Part shown: piece after piece, positions 14,736 through 22,412 of the stretch
Layout of the letters: each line of letters starts with the position of its first letter
Position numbering within the stretch: position 1 is the first letter of the stretch
Assembly: GCA_013375455.1 (NCBI GenBank)
Contig: JABXJT010000068.1
Coordinates: forward strand, 1 to 25,867
Length of the DNA: 25,867 nt
Source of the DNA: Candidatus Helarchaeota archaeon
Lineage (GTDB): Archaea; Asgardarchaeota; Lokiarchaeia; Helarchaeales; HEL-GB-A
Direction of reading: 5' to 3'
Notes under the pieces: generated by a model
Told to the model about the DNA's origin: nothing
The model's database searches: none
What the model saw: the letters and a program-made list of their open reading frames with translations, nothing else
Translations under genes and position numbers: made by a program

Positions 14736-15179
14736 TTAAGTGTTAGGACCTAATGCAGAACCGCCAGCATCTTCAATTTTTTTAATTGCTATTTTACTAA
14801 AACTAGGTGCAGTAATGATTAACGGACGAGAGATTTTTCCACTTCCAAGGACTTTGGTGATTCCAAGTTCAAGAAGATTGACAGAGATCTTATTACCGTC
14901 CTGTTTGGCGATTTTTTGGGCTAGCAATTTGTCTATTACAATTTCTAGCTGACCAAGGTTGATGATTCTTGCGTGGGAAATAATACGTGGTGGTCTTTTA
15001 AATCCATATTTCCCGAAGTGGTACCTATCGAATTTAACTGTCCAAGTCCAGCCCCCCTTATGCAATCCGGCCTTTCCTTTGCCACCTCGTTGACCGCCTT
15101 TACGATGTTGACCGACCCGTCCATATCCATGAGTGCGAGAACCTCTGTACTTTCTTATATCACGTTTCGAATGGGGCAT
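14736..15179 (-). CDS. rpl15: Large ribosomal subunit protein uL15
   Basis: 50S protein with a long basic N-terminal tail: RGSRTHGYGRVGQHRKGGQRGGKGKAG, typical of archaeal uL15, then the globular part with YHFGKYGFKRPP and ending KIEDAGGSALGPNT. 147 residues, normal. ATG start but no strong ribosome site (CAGGATTG about 10 bases upstream). With uL30 inverted just upstream it is the first gene of a uL15-secY unit, separated from the main spc cluster. Confidence 0.96.
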   Translation of the reverse strand: MPHSKRDIRKYRGSRTHGYGRVGQHRKGGQRGGKGKAGLHKGGWTWTVKFDRYHFGKYGFKRPPRIISHARIINLGQLEIVIDKLLAQKIAKQDGNKISVNLLELGITKVLGSGKISRPLIITAPSFSKIAIKKIEDAGGSALGPNT

Positions 15180-15423
15180 TATAATTCAATCCTGTATATT
15201 CTATCTAACTCTTCTGGAAAGTTATAGATTTCTTTCGATTTCTCCTAAAATCGAGATAATAGCCTTGATCTTGAAAGTGGTTTATCTTACAAGAGGAGAT
15301 AAAAGTTGAATATGAGATTGAGATATCACATTTAAATTTTATTTATATTTTCAATTACATCATAAGAAAAGTTTATGAAGAACATTTACTTCGATCAGAA
15401 TACTTGAAAGAGTATAGTGAAAA
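15180..15423. other. Divergent spacer between uL15 and inverted uL30
   Basis: No gene is visible. The AT block at 15330-15352 (containing tttatattt) can supply a TATA box for uL30, and its complement can do so for uL15. Two small stems occur: cgattt/aaatcg (15236-15253) and tttatct/agataaa (15281-15303). This spacer exists only because uL30 is flipped; it needs new promoters on both sides. Confidence 0.45.
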
Positions 15424-15945
15424 GTGAGTGAAATGTCATCAAAAGCGGCGCAAGCGAAAAATACGGAGCAACCAACAAAACGCCTTGCGGTCATACGACT
15501 TCGAGGGCGCGTAGGACTTCGGAAACCCGTGGTAGAAACGTTACAATTTTTAAGGTTACACCGAAAAAATCATCTTGTTATCATTGATGATCGCCCGAGT
15601 TATCGAGGAATGCTTCAAAAAGCTAAAGATTACATTACATGGGGTGAAGTGGGAGCTGAGACTATTGCTATCATCCTCAAAAAACGGGGATACTTACCCG
15701 GGAGATTCAAATTAACTGATGCCCTCGTCAAGAAATACACGCAATATGATACTATTGAAAACTTTGCTGAAGCCGTTGCTAACTTCAAGGGAGAATTATC
15801 AGATTTACATAATCTCAAACCTGTATTTCGACTTCATCCTCCAAAAGGAGGATTTAAAGGTAAGATTAAGCGTCCAGTAAAGGATAAGGGAGAATTAGGC
15901 TATCGAGGAGCTAAAATCGAAGACTTAATTAAGAGGATGACCTAG
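15424..15945 (+). CDS. rpl30: Large ribosomal subunit protein uL30, inverted
   Basis: 50S protein. LAVIRLRGRVGLRKPVVETLQFLRLHRKNHLVIID is the uL30 core, followed by archaeal/eukaryotic (eukaryotic L7-like) YRGMLQKAKDYITWGE and the C-terminal KPVFRLHPPKGGFKGKIKRP block, giving 173 residues. GTG is given as start; the ATG three codons in (15433) is equally likely. Orientation is odd: in other archaea uL30 lies between uS5 and uL15 on the same strand, here it alone is on plus while its position is kept, with a membrane-protein gene next to it. It therefore needs its own promoter. T-runs at about 16004-16015 may end its transcript. Confidence 0.95.
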   Translation: MSEMSSKAAQAKNTEQPTKRLAVIRLRGRVGLRKPVVETLQFLRLHRKNHLVIIDDRPSYRGMLQKAKDYITWGEVGAETIAIILKKRGYLPGRFKLTDALVKKYTQYDTIENFAEAVANFKGELSDLHNLKPVFRLHPPKGGFKGKIKRPVKDKGELGYRGAKIEDLIKRMT

Positions 15946-16014
15946 ATATCTTCTTGTTTTAGCGTTAAAGGGAATAAAAAAAAGGTTTTAATAGTTAGAT
16001 ATTTTTTGTCCTTT

Positions 16015-16398
16015 TTATGAAATGTCGAAGGCAGCTTTCACTTCCTCTTTCCGAAGGTACCAGATAAAGATAATTCCTATGATTGCAACGATGTACGGTA
16101 TGGAAATAAGGATCGCCAGCCAATAACCCCATTTTTTTAACTTTAAAAGTCCGACGGTGGTGAGCATTTGGATAATGCCAAATGGAATGAAAACGGCTCC
16201 GAGAATCAGTAACCAACTCAATTCGAGAGTGTGTGGGATTAAAGGAAGATCACCGAAAGGAATACCAATGTATGTATCGTAAAGACCTTTTATTATCAAG
16301 GGATCAATGATCATAATCAAACCTTCAATAATGACAGCAATTGCTACAATCAAAAAGATAATTGCAATTCCAGTTACTCCGCCAGGTCTTAAACTCAT
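16015..16398 (-). CDS. Small membrane protein, unknown function
   Basis: Not recognised. 127 residues with three or four hydrophobic segments: about 8-31, 60-85 and 89-115, the last with the KKWGYWLAILISIP pattern often seen in small archaeal membrane proteins of unknown role. The N-terminus has a short basic/glycine stretch, no cleavable signal is clear. It lies between inverted uL30 and uS5 in the ribosomal cluster, on the same strand as uS5 and 111 bases downstream of it. It converges with uL30 through a spacer with T-runs on both strands. ATG start. Codon and base use look like the neighbours. Confidence 0.7.
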   Translation of the reverse strand: MSLRPGGVTGIAIIFLIVAIAVIIEGLIMIIDPLIIKGLYDTYIGIPFGDLPLIPHTLELSWLLILGAVFIPFGIIQMLTTVGLLKLKKWGYWLAILISIPYIVAIIGIIFIWYLRKEEVKAAFDIS

Positions 16399-16509
16399 CT
16401 TATCAGCCTCATATTTGTAGATAATCAGAATGTTATTTCTTTAACTTAATGAAGTTTTTGGTTATAAGGAAGTAAAATTTTTAAAAAGCCAGATTATGTC
16501 AAAAAAAGA

Positions 16510-17148
16510 TTAGGGAGTGCGTTCCCAATCGTAATGAGGGGAGATTATACCATATGTATTTTTAAGAGCATCATAAGTTGCCTTAGCAAAGTTTACGGTT
16601 GACCGAGTATGACCTTTAGTAATGGACCAAACATCTTTTATTCCGGCAAGGCCCAAAACAATACGTGGTGTTTTTGCAGTTACCAATCCTACACCGCGAG
16701 GTGCAGGTTTGAGCGTGATGCGGACGCTTCCCGCTTTTCCGCTTACTTTAAAAGGAAGTGAGTGTGGGTTATGACAGGTACATTCCCAACTACCACAGCC
16801 TCTCCTGACAGGAATGATTGCAAGTTTTGCATGGATTATAGCAGAGCGTATGGCGGGACCTATTTCTACGGACTTTCCTTCACCGATTCCGATAAAACCA
16901 TCTTTATTACCGACTGCAACAGTGGCACGGAATCGCGATTTTTCACCGGCATCGGTTTGTTTTTGAACGAGATTGATTGCAAGGACTTCTTCCTGCAATT
17001 GTGGGAGAAGGAGATCAATAATTTCAGGTTCCTTTATCGTTAAACAAGATTGAAAAACTTCGTCTATAGAAGTGATATAACCTTCTTTTACCATTTTTCC
17101 AACACGAGTTCGAGGAGCCCAATCATCTAACGATTTTTCATAACCCAT
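16510..17148 (-). CDS. rps5: Small ribosomal subunit protein uS5
   Basis: 30S protein contributing to decoding accuracy. The dsRBD-like domain is seen in [31 protein letters not shown], followed by the archaeal [19 protein letters not shown] insert and the second domain with [23 protein letters not shown]. 212 residues. ATG start nine bases after the uL18 stop. A gene usually followed by uL30 and uL15; here the membrane protein follows. Confidence 0.97.
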   Translation of the reverse strand: MGYEKSLDDWAPRTRVGKMVKEGYITSIDEVFQSCLTIKEPEIIDLLLPQLQEEVLAINLVQKQTDAGEKSRFRATVAVGNKDGFIGIGEGKSVEIGPAIRSAIIHAKLAIIPVRRGCGSWECTCHNPHSLPFKVSGKAGSVRITLKPAPRGVGLVTAKTPRIVLGLAGIKDVWSITKGHTRSTVNFAKATYDALKNTYGIISPHYDWERTP

Positions 17149-17157
17149 ATTATCACT

Positions 17158-17751
17158 TTATTTATACTGTTTTATAATAGCTTCCTTTACTTCATCAAAA
17201 TGGGCTGGCAATTTTTGTGGGTTAAGCCCGCGCTTTTTATAAAGATTAAATTGTTGGCCTGGTTCTGGAGATTCGGTTTCAGTCAAAGTTTTAGCATAAT
17301 TTGCTATGTTATCCCCTCGAATGCGATTTACTGGTGGGTATATCTTATCATTATGGGGGATCTCGATTCCAGCATCGATTAGGCCTTTTAATGCTGCAAA
17401 ATGTCGATTTCCACGGATGGGGGATGCAATACCAAGATCGAGATTACCGTTTTTAATATCATTTTTCAAAGCTTTTTTACCAGCAAGAAGTCCAGTGAGA
17501 TAAGCAGCAGGTAAATTTCCTGTAGCGCCCTTCCAGTTAAAATTTTTTACGAGTTCCATAGAAGAACTTGAACTGATAATTTTATCTCCAAGTAATTCAG
17601 CCTTAGCTATCTGGATTTTAATATGTTTAAGAGAAGGGCGAATGATGAATCGTAATTCATTTGATAGAATAAGGCGTTTTCTATAATAGAAATTTGTTTT
17701 TCCATTGCGTCTTCTTCGAAATTTTACATGGTAACGGGGGCCGCGAGCTAT
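17158..17751 (-). CDS. rpl18: Large ribosomal subunit protein uL18, start codon AUA
   Basis: 5S rRNA-binding 50S protein. The frame runs from ATA at 17751-17749, giving ARGPRYHVKFRRRRNGKT, the exact archaeal uL18 N-terminus, then the core ATGNLPAAYLTGLLAGKKAL and RGNRHFAALKGLIDAGIEIPH. From the ATA it is 197 residues, the family length. There is no ATG, GTG or TTG between the ATA and the in-frame stop at 17775-17773, and the first ATG (17559) would remove 64 conserved residues. GAGG of the eL19 tail lies eight bases before the ATA as ribosome site, and eL19 stops two bases upstream. Either a true AUA start or a sequencing error at the first base. Confidence 0.93.
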   Translation of the reverse strand: MARGPRYHVKFRRRRNGKTNFYYRKRLILSNELRFIIRPSLKHIKIQIAKAELLGDKIISSSSSMELVKNFNWKGATGNLPAAYLTGLLAGKKALKNDIKNGNLDLGIASPIRGNRHFAALKGLIDAGIEIPHNDKIYPPVNRIRGDNIANYAKTLTETESPEPGQQFNLYKKRGLNPQKLPAHFDEVKEAIIKQYK

Positions 17752-17753
17752 TT

Positions 17754-18203
17754 TTACCGCCTCGTTAGTTTTTTATCTTTTATAAAGAAATCGAGATGCG
17801 CAACGCTCCTAAACATTCCACTACTGGCCCATCTATAGAGTTTTCTGTAAGTAGATACCGTAATAATTCGTCGACTTCGCAATCGTCTTAAATAGTTACG
17901 TTGTGGGCGAATTTTTCGGATCCAAGCCTGTTTTCTTGGATTATATGTTGTTTTTTTCCCTTTTCGAGAGCCAGGACCTTGCCTCTTGCCTTTTTTCTTT
18001 TTTTCATGGATTATTCTAGCACGAGCACGGCTCACACCTTTATCATATCGCGCTGTAATTCCTTTTTCATGGATGAGTGTTCGAATATCATCTCGAGTGA
18101 TGGCCATGGAAACATCGTCTTCGCGATCGGGGTCAATCCGAACCCGATTTTTTCCAACTTTTAGAATTTCTGCTGCTATCCGTCTTTGAGCCCGTAAATT
18201 CAT
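17754..18203 (-). CDS. rpl19e: Large ribosomal subunit protein eL19
   Basis: Basic 50S protein. NLRAQRRIAAEILKVGKNRVRIDPD start, DIRTLIHEKGI, then SRARARIIHEKKKKGKRQGPGSRKGKK and WIRKIRPQRNYLRRLR are characteristic of archaeal/eukaryotic eL19. 149 residues. ATG start; the preceding eL32 gene stops 24 bases upstream. The 3' end supplies the GAGG ribosome site of uL18. Confidence 0.97.
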   Translation of the reverse strand: MNLRAQRRIAAEILKVGKNRVRIDPDREDDVSMAITRDDIRTLIHEKGITARYDKGVSRARARIIHEKKKKGKRQGPGSRKGKKTTYNPRKQAWIRKIRPQRNYLRRLRSRRIITVSTYRKLYRWASSGMFRSVAHLDFFIKDKKLTRR

Positions 18204-18227
18204 GTTACTTTCATCTCTTTTCTTATT

Positions 18228-18782
18228 TTATTCTTCCGGAAGCTCCTCCTCTTCAGATGATTCTAAATCTTCCGTAATTTCATCTTCACTCGAGGGCTCC
18301 AATTCTTCGGGGAACATTTCTTCTTCGGGAGCTTCTAATTCCTCAAATTCTCTTTCGAAACCACGTCCTTCTTCTAAAAGCAGTTCTTCACCTGGAAGTA
18401 AAATCCGTGTGCGATTCAATATTAAAACGTTTAATTCATCTGCCCTGTCCTGAAGCATTACGCGCTTTTGGCGCCCCACGGCATGGGCAAATTTCACAAC
18501 CTCTTTACGAGCATCTACTTGTTCTAATTCTTTTATGTTATGTACAACAACCTCTTTAAAACCTGAGGAATGAAGATTTCGAACTTTTCGAGGAGTTCTA
18601 TAACCTATATTTGGTGAAGCAATAACTCCTTTTTTCTTTTTTCGGGCCTTATTGTCGATGCCCTTGGGTCGCCGCCAGGAAGGTTTTACTCTTTTATATC
18701 TCCAACTTTCTTGACGAACGAATTTGGGCCTTTTTCTCTTCAATTTAGCTCGTATTTGTAATAGACGATCTTTTTCAGACAT
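18228..18782 (-). CDS. rpl32e: Large ribosomal subunit protein eL32 with acidic tail
   Basis: 50S protein; residues 1-130 match eL32: KRKRPKFVRQESWRYKRVKPSWRRPKGIDNKARKK, then PNIGYRTPRKVRNLHSSGF and the ELNVLILN end. The remaining 54 residues (131-184) are an added tail, about half Glu/Asp with Pro and Ser, quite unlike a basic ribosomal protein. The frame is uninterrupted to its stop, so the tail is encoded as part of the protein. It could be disordered and face solvent. ATG start, 18 bases after the uL6 stop. Confidence 0.95.
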   Translation of the reverse strand: MSEKDRLLQIRAKLKRKRPKFVRQESWRYKRVKPSWRRPKGIDNKARKKKKGVIASPNIGYRTPRKVRNLHSSGFKEVVVHNIKELEQVDARKEVVKFAHAVGRQKRVMLQDRADELNVLILNRTRILLPGEELLLEEGRGFEREFEELEAPEEEMFPEELEPSSEDEITEDLESSEEEELPEE

Positions 18783-18800
18783 GGTTTAATCTCCCAATTT

Positions 18801-19376
18801 TTAATATTTTAATTTCCATAGATCCATTTCCCCAAGGCCCTTGTAATATAAATAAATACCATCTTGAAAAACGCGCGGATCTTTGTTTTTAATCTTGGTC
18901 GCTAGCTGTATATTAGCAGTAGTTTGACCAGCGTCTTCAATATATGGACTTTCAATGATTACATCATCACCATCAACTGTAACTTTAGTTTTTTCGCCAA
19001 GTATCTTTGCGGTGCGAGGACTTCTTTCGCCTAAAAAATTCTCAATGTTAACCTTTTTGCCGCTTACTTTGACAGTAATAGGGAAATGTGCGTAAACAAC
19101 CTTCATTTTATAAATGAAATTGTTTTTTGCGCCTCTAACTAGATTTGTTATATGTGAGGAGATCGTATTTAACAAGGATTTTTCCTTTTTTCGAGGATAG
19201 TACGTGAAAATTGAAATTTTATCTTCTTGCCTTTCTATAGTAATGGATCGAGCAAACTTAAAATCACGCATGAGTGTCCCATTTGGACCTGAGACTGTAA
19301 CTACTCTATCTTTTACATCAATATTTATGTTAGTGGGGATTTCAACTGTGGTTTCAACAAGTCCAAAGTCAGACAT
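18801..19376 (-). CDS. rpl6: Large ribosomal subunit protein uL6
   Basis: 50S protein near the GTPase centre. Two tandem similar domains: VETTVEIPTNINIDVKDRVVTVSGPNGT at the start and the second with FPITVKVSGKKVNIENFLGE; IQLATKIKNKDPRVFQDGIY near the end matches archaeal uL6. 191 residues, usual size. ATG start 14 bases after the uS8 stop. Confidence 0.97.
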   Translation of the reverse strand: MSDFGLVETTVEIPTNINIDVKDRVVTVSGPNGTLMRDFKFARSITIERQEDKISIFTYYPRKKEKSLLNTISSHITNLVRGAKNNFIYKMKVVYAHFPITVKVSGKKVNIENFLGERSPRTAKILGEKTKVTVDGDDVIIESPYIEDAGQTTANIQLATKIKNKDPRVFQDGIYLYYKGLGEMDLWKLKY

Positions 19377-19390
19377 TAAAATACTCTCTC

Positions 19391-19780
19391 CTAATATACA
19401 TAAGCTATCAATCGACCACCGATACTGAGGTCGATCGCTTCTTTATGTGACATCATTCCTTTCGCAGTGCTAACAATTAATAATCCAAAGTTGCGAGCTG
19501 GCAAGAATTGTTTTTCCCATTTTTCAAAGCTTGTATAATTCACGGGATACCGCGGTTTTATGACGCCAGTCGAATTTATTCGCCCTAATAATTGGATTAG
19601 AAATTTGCCTGCACGGCCATCATCAATTAATTCAAATTCACCAATATATCCTGCCTTTTGCATGATTCGTAAGGTCTCTGCTATAATTTTTGAAGCGGGC
19701 TCAACAATCACTTCTATCTTTCCTATTCGTTCATGATTTATAATATTTGAAAGACAATTCGCCAAAGGGTCCATTAACAT
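19391..19780 (-). CDS. rps8: Small ribosomal subunit protein uS8
   Basis: 30S central-domain protein. [44 protein letters not shown] and the C-terminal [26 protein letters not shown] are uS8 signatures; 129 residues. The ATG at 19780 is chosen: AGAGGT lies eight bases upstream, and the frame further upstream reads through uS14 in another frame without family residues. It starts 11 bases after the uS14 stop. Confidence 0.96.
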   Translation of the reverse strand: MLMDPLANCLSNIINHERIGKIEVIVEPASKIIAETLRIMQKAGYIGEFELIDDGRAGKFLIQLLGRINSTGVIKPRYPVNYTSFEKWEKQFLPARNFGLLIVSTAKGMMSHKEAIDLSIGGRLIAYVY

Positions 19781-19791
19781 CGGTAATACCT

Positions 19792-19938
19792 CTATGAATA
19801 TTTCTTGAATCCCAATTTTTGAGCAATTTCTCGGAAGCAGCGTCGACAGACGAGAAGGCCGTATCTCCGAATAACCGCCCGATGTGTACCACATCTCCTG
19901 CAAGTTCTACTTCCTTTTCCAAATTTTCTCCGGGTCAT
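19792..19938 (-). CDS. rps14: Small ribosomal subunit protein uS14 (zinc type)
   Basis: A 48-residue protein read by hand between uL5 and uS8. It begins [17 protein letters not shown], continues [20 protein letters not shown] and ends KLGFKKYS, the archaeal zinc-binding uS14. Zn ligands are C13/C16 and C31/C34. The ATG is at 19938-19936, with GGAT about ten bases upstream, and the TAG at 19794-19792 is 11 bases before the uS8 ATG. Position between uL5 and uS8 is universal in archaea. Nothing else of the family is needed elsewhere. Confidence 0.97.
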   Translation of the reverse strand: MTRRKFGKGSRTCRRCGTHRAVIRRYGLLVCRRCFREIAQKLGFKKYS

Positions 19939-19970
19939 ATTAAATCATCCAACTCATTTTACATATCAAG

Positions 19971-20567
19971 TTAATAATAGGAAACTACATATTCTTTTAC
20001 AATTTCTACCTTAAATTTTGTATCAAGAAAGACCATGGTTTCGAGCTTGCTCACTCGATGGTTTTTCGGAATCTTACGTTTATATTTACGCCTTTTCGAG
20101 ATTCGATACCCTGGATGTGCCATGGAAATGGACACATCTAACCCAAAGATACCTAAAGAAGGATCATATGTTGTTTCGGGTAATTCTATATGTTCTTTTA
20201 TTCCAAATGAGAAATTCCCATAAGTATCTATGCTAGAATATTTTATTTTATTATCAACAACGGTCAATGCCCGTGTTAAAAATTCTTCCGCTTTCTCTCC
20301 ACGGAGTGTTACTTTTGTAGTTATTGGCTCACGTTTTCTTATACCAAAATCGCGAATTGTTTTTCTAGCCAGTAATTTCACGGGCTTTTGACTAGTTAAG
20401 CTTTCTAAGACTCGGATAGCTTTCTCTAAACGTTCTCCACTGGCTCCAACACCCATATGAACTATCACTTTCGAAATTTTGAGTTGGCGCATGGGCTCAT
20501 TTTTCCACATATCTAAAATTTCTGATTTCTCTTCTTCACTGAAATAACTAATTTGCTCTTCATCCAT
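19971..20567 (-). CDS. rpl5: Large ribosomal subunit protein uL5
   Basis: 5S rRNA-binding 50S protein. NPMRQLKISKVIVHMGVGASGERLEKA, KPVKLLARKTIRDFGIRKREPITTKVTLRG and the SFGIKEHIELPETTYDPSLGIFGLDVSI block identify it. 198 residues. The N-terminus before NEPMRQ is about 20 residues longer than in many archaea, so an ATG at residue 20 is an alternative. It starts 13 bases after the eS4 stop. Confidence 0.97.
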   Translation of the reverse strand: MDEEQISYFSEEEKSEILDMWKNEPMRQLKISKVIVHMGVGASGERLEKAIRVLESLTSQKPVKLLARKTIRDFGIRKREPITTKVTLRGEKAEEFLTRALTVVDNKIKYSSIDTYGNFSFGIKEHIELPETTYDPSLGIFGLDVSISMAHPGYRISKRRKYKRKIPKNHRVSKLETMVFLDTKFKVEIVKEYVVSYY

Positions 20568-20580
20568 AGTAGTTACATCC

Positions 20581-21327
20581 TTAACTAGGTAATGAGATCA
20601 GCGGATTTTCTGTTCCCAAGGGAAAAGCATACTCTAAAGCAGTTTGAAAAGTTTTTCCATCTCTTTCTAAGGTTACCATGCTGGCATGTGGTCCAAATCG
20701 CTTTTCAATCTTGGTTATTTTTCCAGTTAAGCCTAAATTGCGTCCAGCTATCACTATTGAGAACACGTTTTCATTAAATTTTATGTGTTCCATAACTTCT
20801 TGAGTAGGTATTGAAATCTGCAATACATCTCTTGTTTTATAAATATCTTCTTCACTATTATTCGGGTCATTCAATTGTACTATAATGTTACGTCCATCAT
20901 GAAGATTTAATTGAATATTTCCTCCTTTTATGACAGTTTTATTCTCAATACGACAAAGTTTATATCCCGTTTCATCATCTTCAATTGGATGGAGAATCAA
21001 TCCTTTTCTGGGAGCTGGAATGATTCGATAATAACTATTAATTGCCGGAATTGCGACAACATCCATTAATCCTACTGGGTATTTGAAATCCTTTCGAGTT
21101 ACTCCATCCACTTTGACATTTCCAGTATTAATAATGCGCTTTGCTTCCCGTGCGTTTTCTGCAAAATGGAGAAGATCTCGTATGATAACTAAGAGTGGTA
21201 GACAGTTTGAAATTTGATGAGGACCTGCCGAAGGTTTAACCGTGAATTTTGCCTCTTTTCGGTGGATTGACCAGTATTTTGGAGCAGATGTCCGTTTTAG
21301 ATGTTTTTTTTCACCTTTTCGAGTCAA
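20581..21327 (-). CDS. rps4e: Small ribosomal subunit protein eS4
   Basis: 30S protein of archaea and eukaryotes. GEKKHLKRTSAPKYWSIHRKEAKFTVKPSAGPH is the usual start, followed by an S4 RNA-binding domain (REAKRIINTGNVKVDG), a central eS4 domain and a C-terminal KOW-like segment (GKITKIEKRFGPHASMVTLE). 248 residues, as in other archaea. The start is TTG with GGAGG 11 bases upstream, overlapping nothing; uL24 stops three bases earlier. Confidence 0.97.
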   Translation of the reverse strand: MTRKGEKKHLKRTSAPKYWSIHRKEAKFTVKPSAGPHQISNCLPLLVIIRDLLHFAENAREAKRIINTGNVKVDGVTRKDFKYPVGLMDVVAIPAINSYYRIIPAPRKGLILHPIEDDETGYKLCRIENKTVIKGGNIQLNLHDGRNIIVQLNDPNNSEEDIYKTRDVLQISIPTQEVMEHIKFNENVFSIVIAGRNLGLTGKITKIEKRFGPHASMVTLERDGKTFQTALEYAFPLGTENPLISLPS

Positions 21328-21330
21328 TTT

Positions 21331-21750
21331 TTAAAACTCCTCCGTTATTTTAACTTTTCGGTCGATAATCTTTTTTCTCCATTTGTCTTTTTTCACTTCG
21401 ATCTTTGTGAGTACAACATTTGAAGGGTGGATTGGAATATCAAATGTGGTTCCGCTACTTTTTTCAATGGAGGCGCCATCAATAAAGAGTTGTGCCTTTT
21501 GCCTGTCAATTCTGGAAACTTTTCCTTCCATATCTCTAAATTCACCTCGTACGACTAGCACGGTGTCATCTTTTCGAATAGGCAATCTCTTAATATCGTG
21601 ATCTTCTAGTAAATCATCGTGAAGTTTTGCGGTGAATAATTTGTTTCTCTTGTGATGAGGTTGATTATAAAACCTCTTTCGTTGTTTTCGTCGCGACTTT
21701 GTCTTACTTTTCTTATCAGCTTGCATCTTAAGTCCCAAATTTTTTTTCAT
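21331..21750 (-). CDS. rpl24: Large ribosomal subunit protein uL24
   Basis: 50S assembly-initiator protein. SRRKQRKRFYNQPHHKRNK, LPIRKDDTVLVVRGEFRDMEGKVSRID (KOW) and the IPIHPSNVVLTKIEV block mark it. The ATG at 21750 overlaps the uL14 stop as TAATG, indicating coupling, so I prefer it over the longer frame beginning at 21789 inside uL14; the ATG at 21726 is another option. 139 residues, slightly long for archaea. Confidence 0.95.
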   Translation of the reverse strand: MKKNLGLKMQADKKSKTKSRRKQRKRFYNQPHHKRNKLFTAKLHDDLLEDHDIKRLPIRKDDTVLVVRGEFRDMEGKVSRIDRQKAQLFIDGASIEKSSGTTFDIPIHPSNVVLTKIEVKKDKWRKKIIDRKVKITEEF

Positions 21751-22175
21751 TAAACGACCATACTTGCTACACTTGCTAATCGTGGCCATCGTTCGGCAGC
21801 TTCTTTTGCTACCGCACCTCGAATTTCAGAGCCTTTCGGGTCACCAAGTGGAGACGTAATTACGGCAGCGTTATCTTCAAATTGTATCCATCGACCATCT
21901 GCGCGACGGTAAGGTTTGTGTTGGCGAATAATTATGGCGCGAACGATTTGTCTCCTCATCTCAGGAGTTCCTTTCACGACAGAAACAACCACCATAGAAC
22001 CTACACCTGCATTGGGTATTCGGTTTAAGCGCCCTTTATATCCTATCACCGCTATAACCTTAAGGATCTTCCCACCTGAATTATCAGAGCATATTAATTT
22101 GCAATTTGTAGGAATACCACGGGAAATCTTTGGTAATAGATGTGCGCCTTTTTTTCTGATGCGTCTCTTGCCCAT
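21750..22175 (-). CDS. rpl14: Large ribosomal subunit protein uL14
   Basis: 50S protein at the subunit interface. KISRGIPTNCKLICSDNSGGKILKVIAVIGYKGRLNRIPNAGVGSMVVVSVVKG and the RADGRWIQFEDNAAVI block are diagnostic. 141 residues from ATG 22175; tandem GTG codons just upstream (22184, 22181) are possible alternative starts. It is preceded by about 237 bases without a gene after the coiled-coil gene, containing an AT-rich GAATAAAAAG element at about 22247 that could be a promoter. Confidence 0.96.
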   Translation of the reverse strand: MGKRRIRKKGAHLLPKISRGIPTNCKLICSDNSGGKILKVIAVIGYKGRLNRIPNAGVGSMVVVSVVKGTPEMRRQIVRAIIIRQHKPYRRADGRWIQFEDNAAVITSPLGDPKGSEIRGAVAKEAAERWPRLASVASMVV

Positions 22176-22412
22176 ATACACCACTCTTAAAATTTTGAAT
22201 CCGATTACAAGCGGAATCTTGTTCTAAATTCCACATTTGAATTGTGTAGACTTTTTATTCAAATAATCTAAAGTACTTTTTAATTTTTTCTACATTTTTA
22301 ACCTAAACTCAAGAAAGATTAAAAATTAAGAAATTGGAATCCAGTAATTCTCAATTCAAGGAGAATAACTAAGTAATTTGATGAAGATTTGTGACTTTTT
22401 ATTTATCTTTAT

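Noticed and set aside
17560..17751. uL18 as a truncated or frameshifted pseudogene starting at the ATG at 17559
   Set aside because: The conserved N-terminus is present upstream in the same frame without a stop; only the start codon is unusual.
18202..18453. Plus-strand Ser-rich frame opposite the end of eL32
   Set aside because: Ser runs are just the complement of the Glu/Asp codons in the acidic tail.
19731..19922. A 63-codon minus frame overlapping uS14
   Set aside because: Reads uS14 in a wrong frame; the true uS14 with four cysteines lies at 19792-19938.
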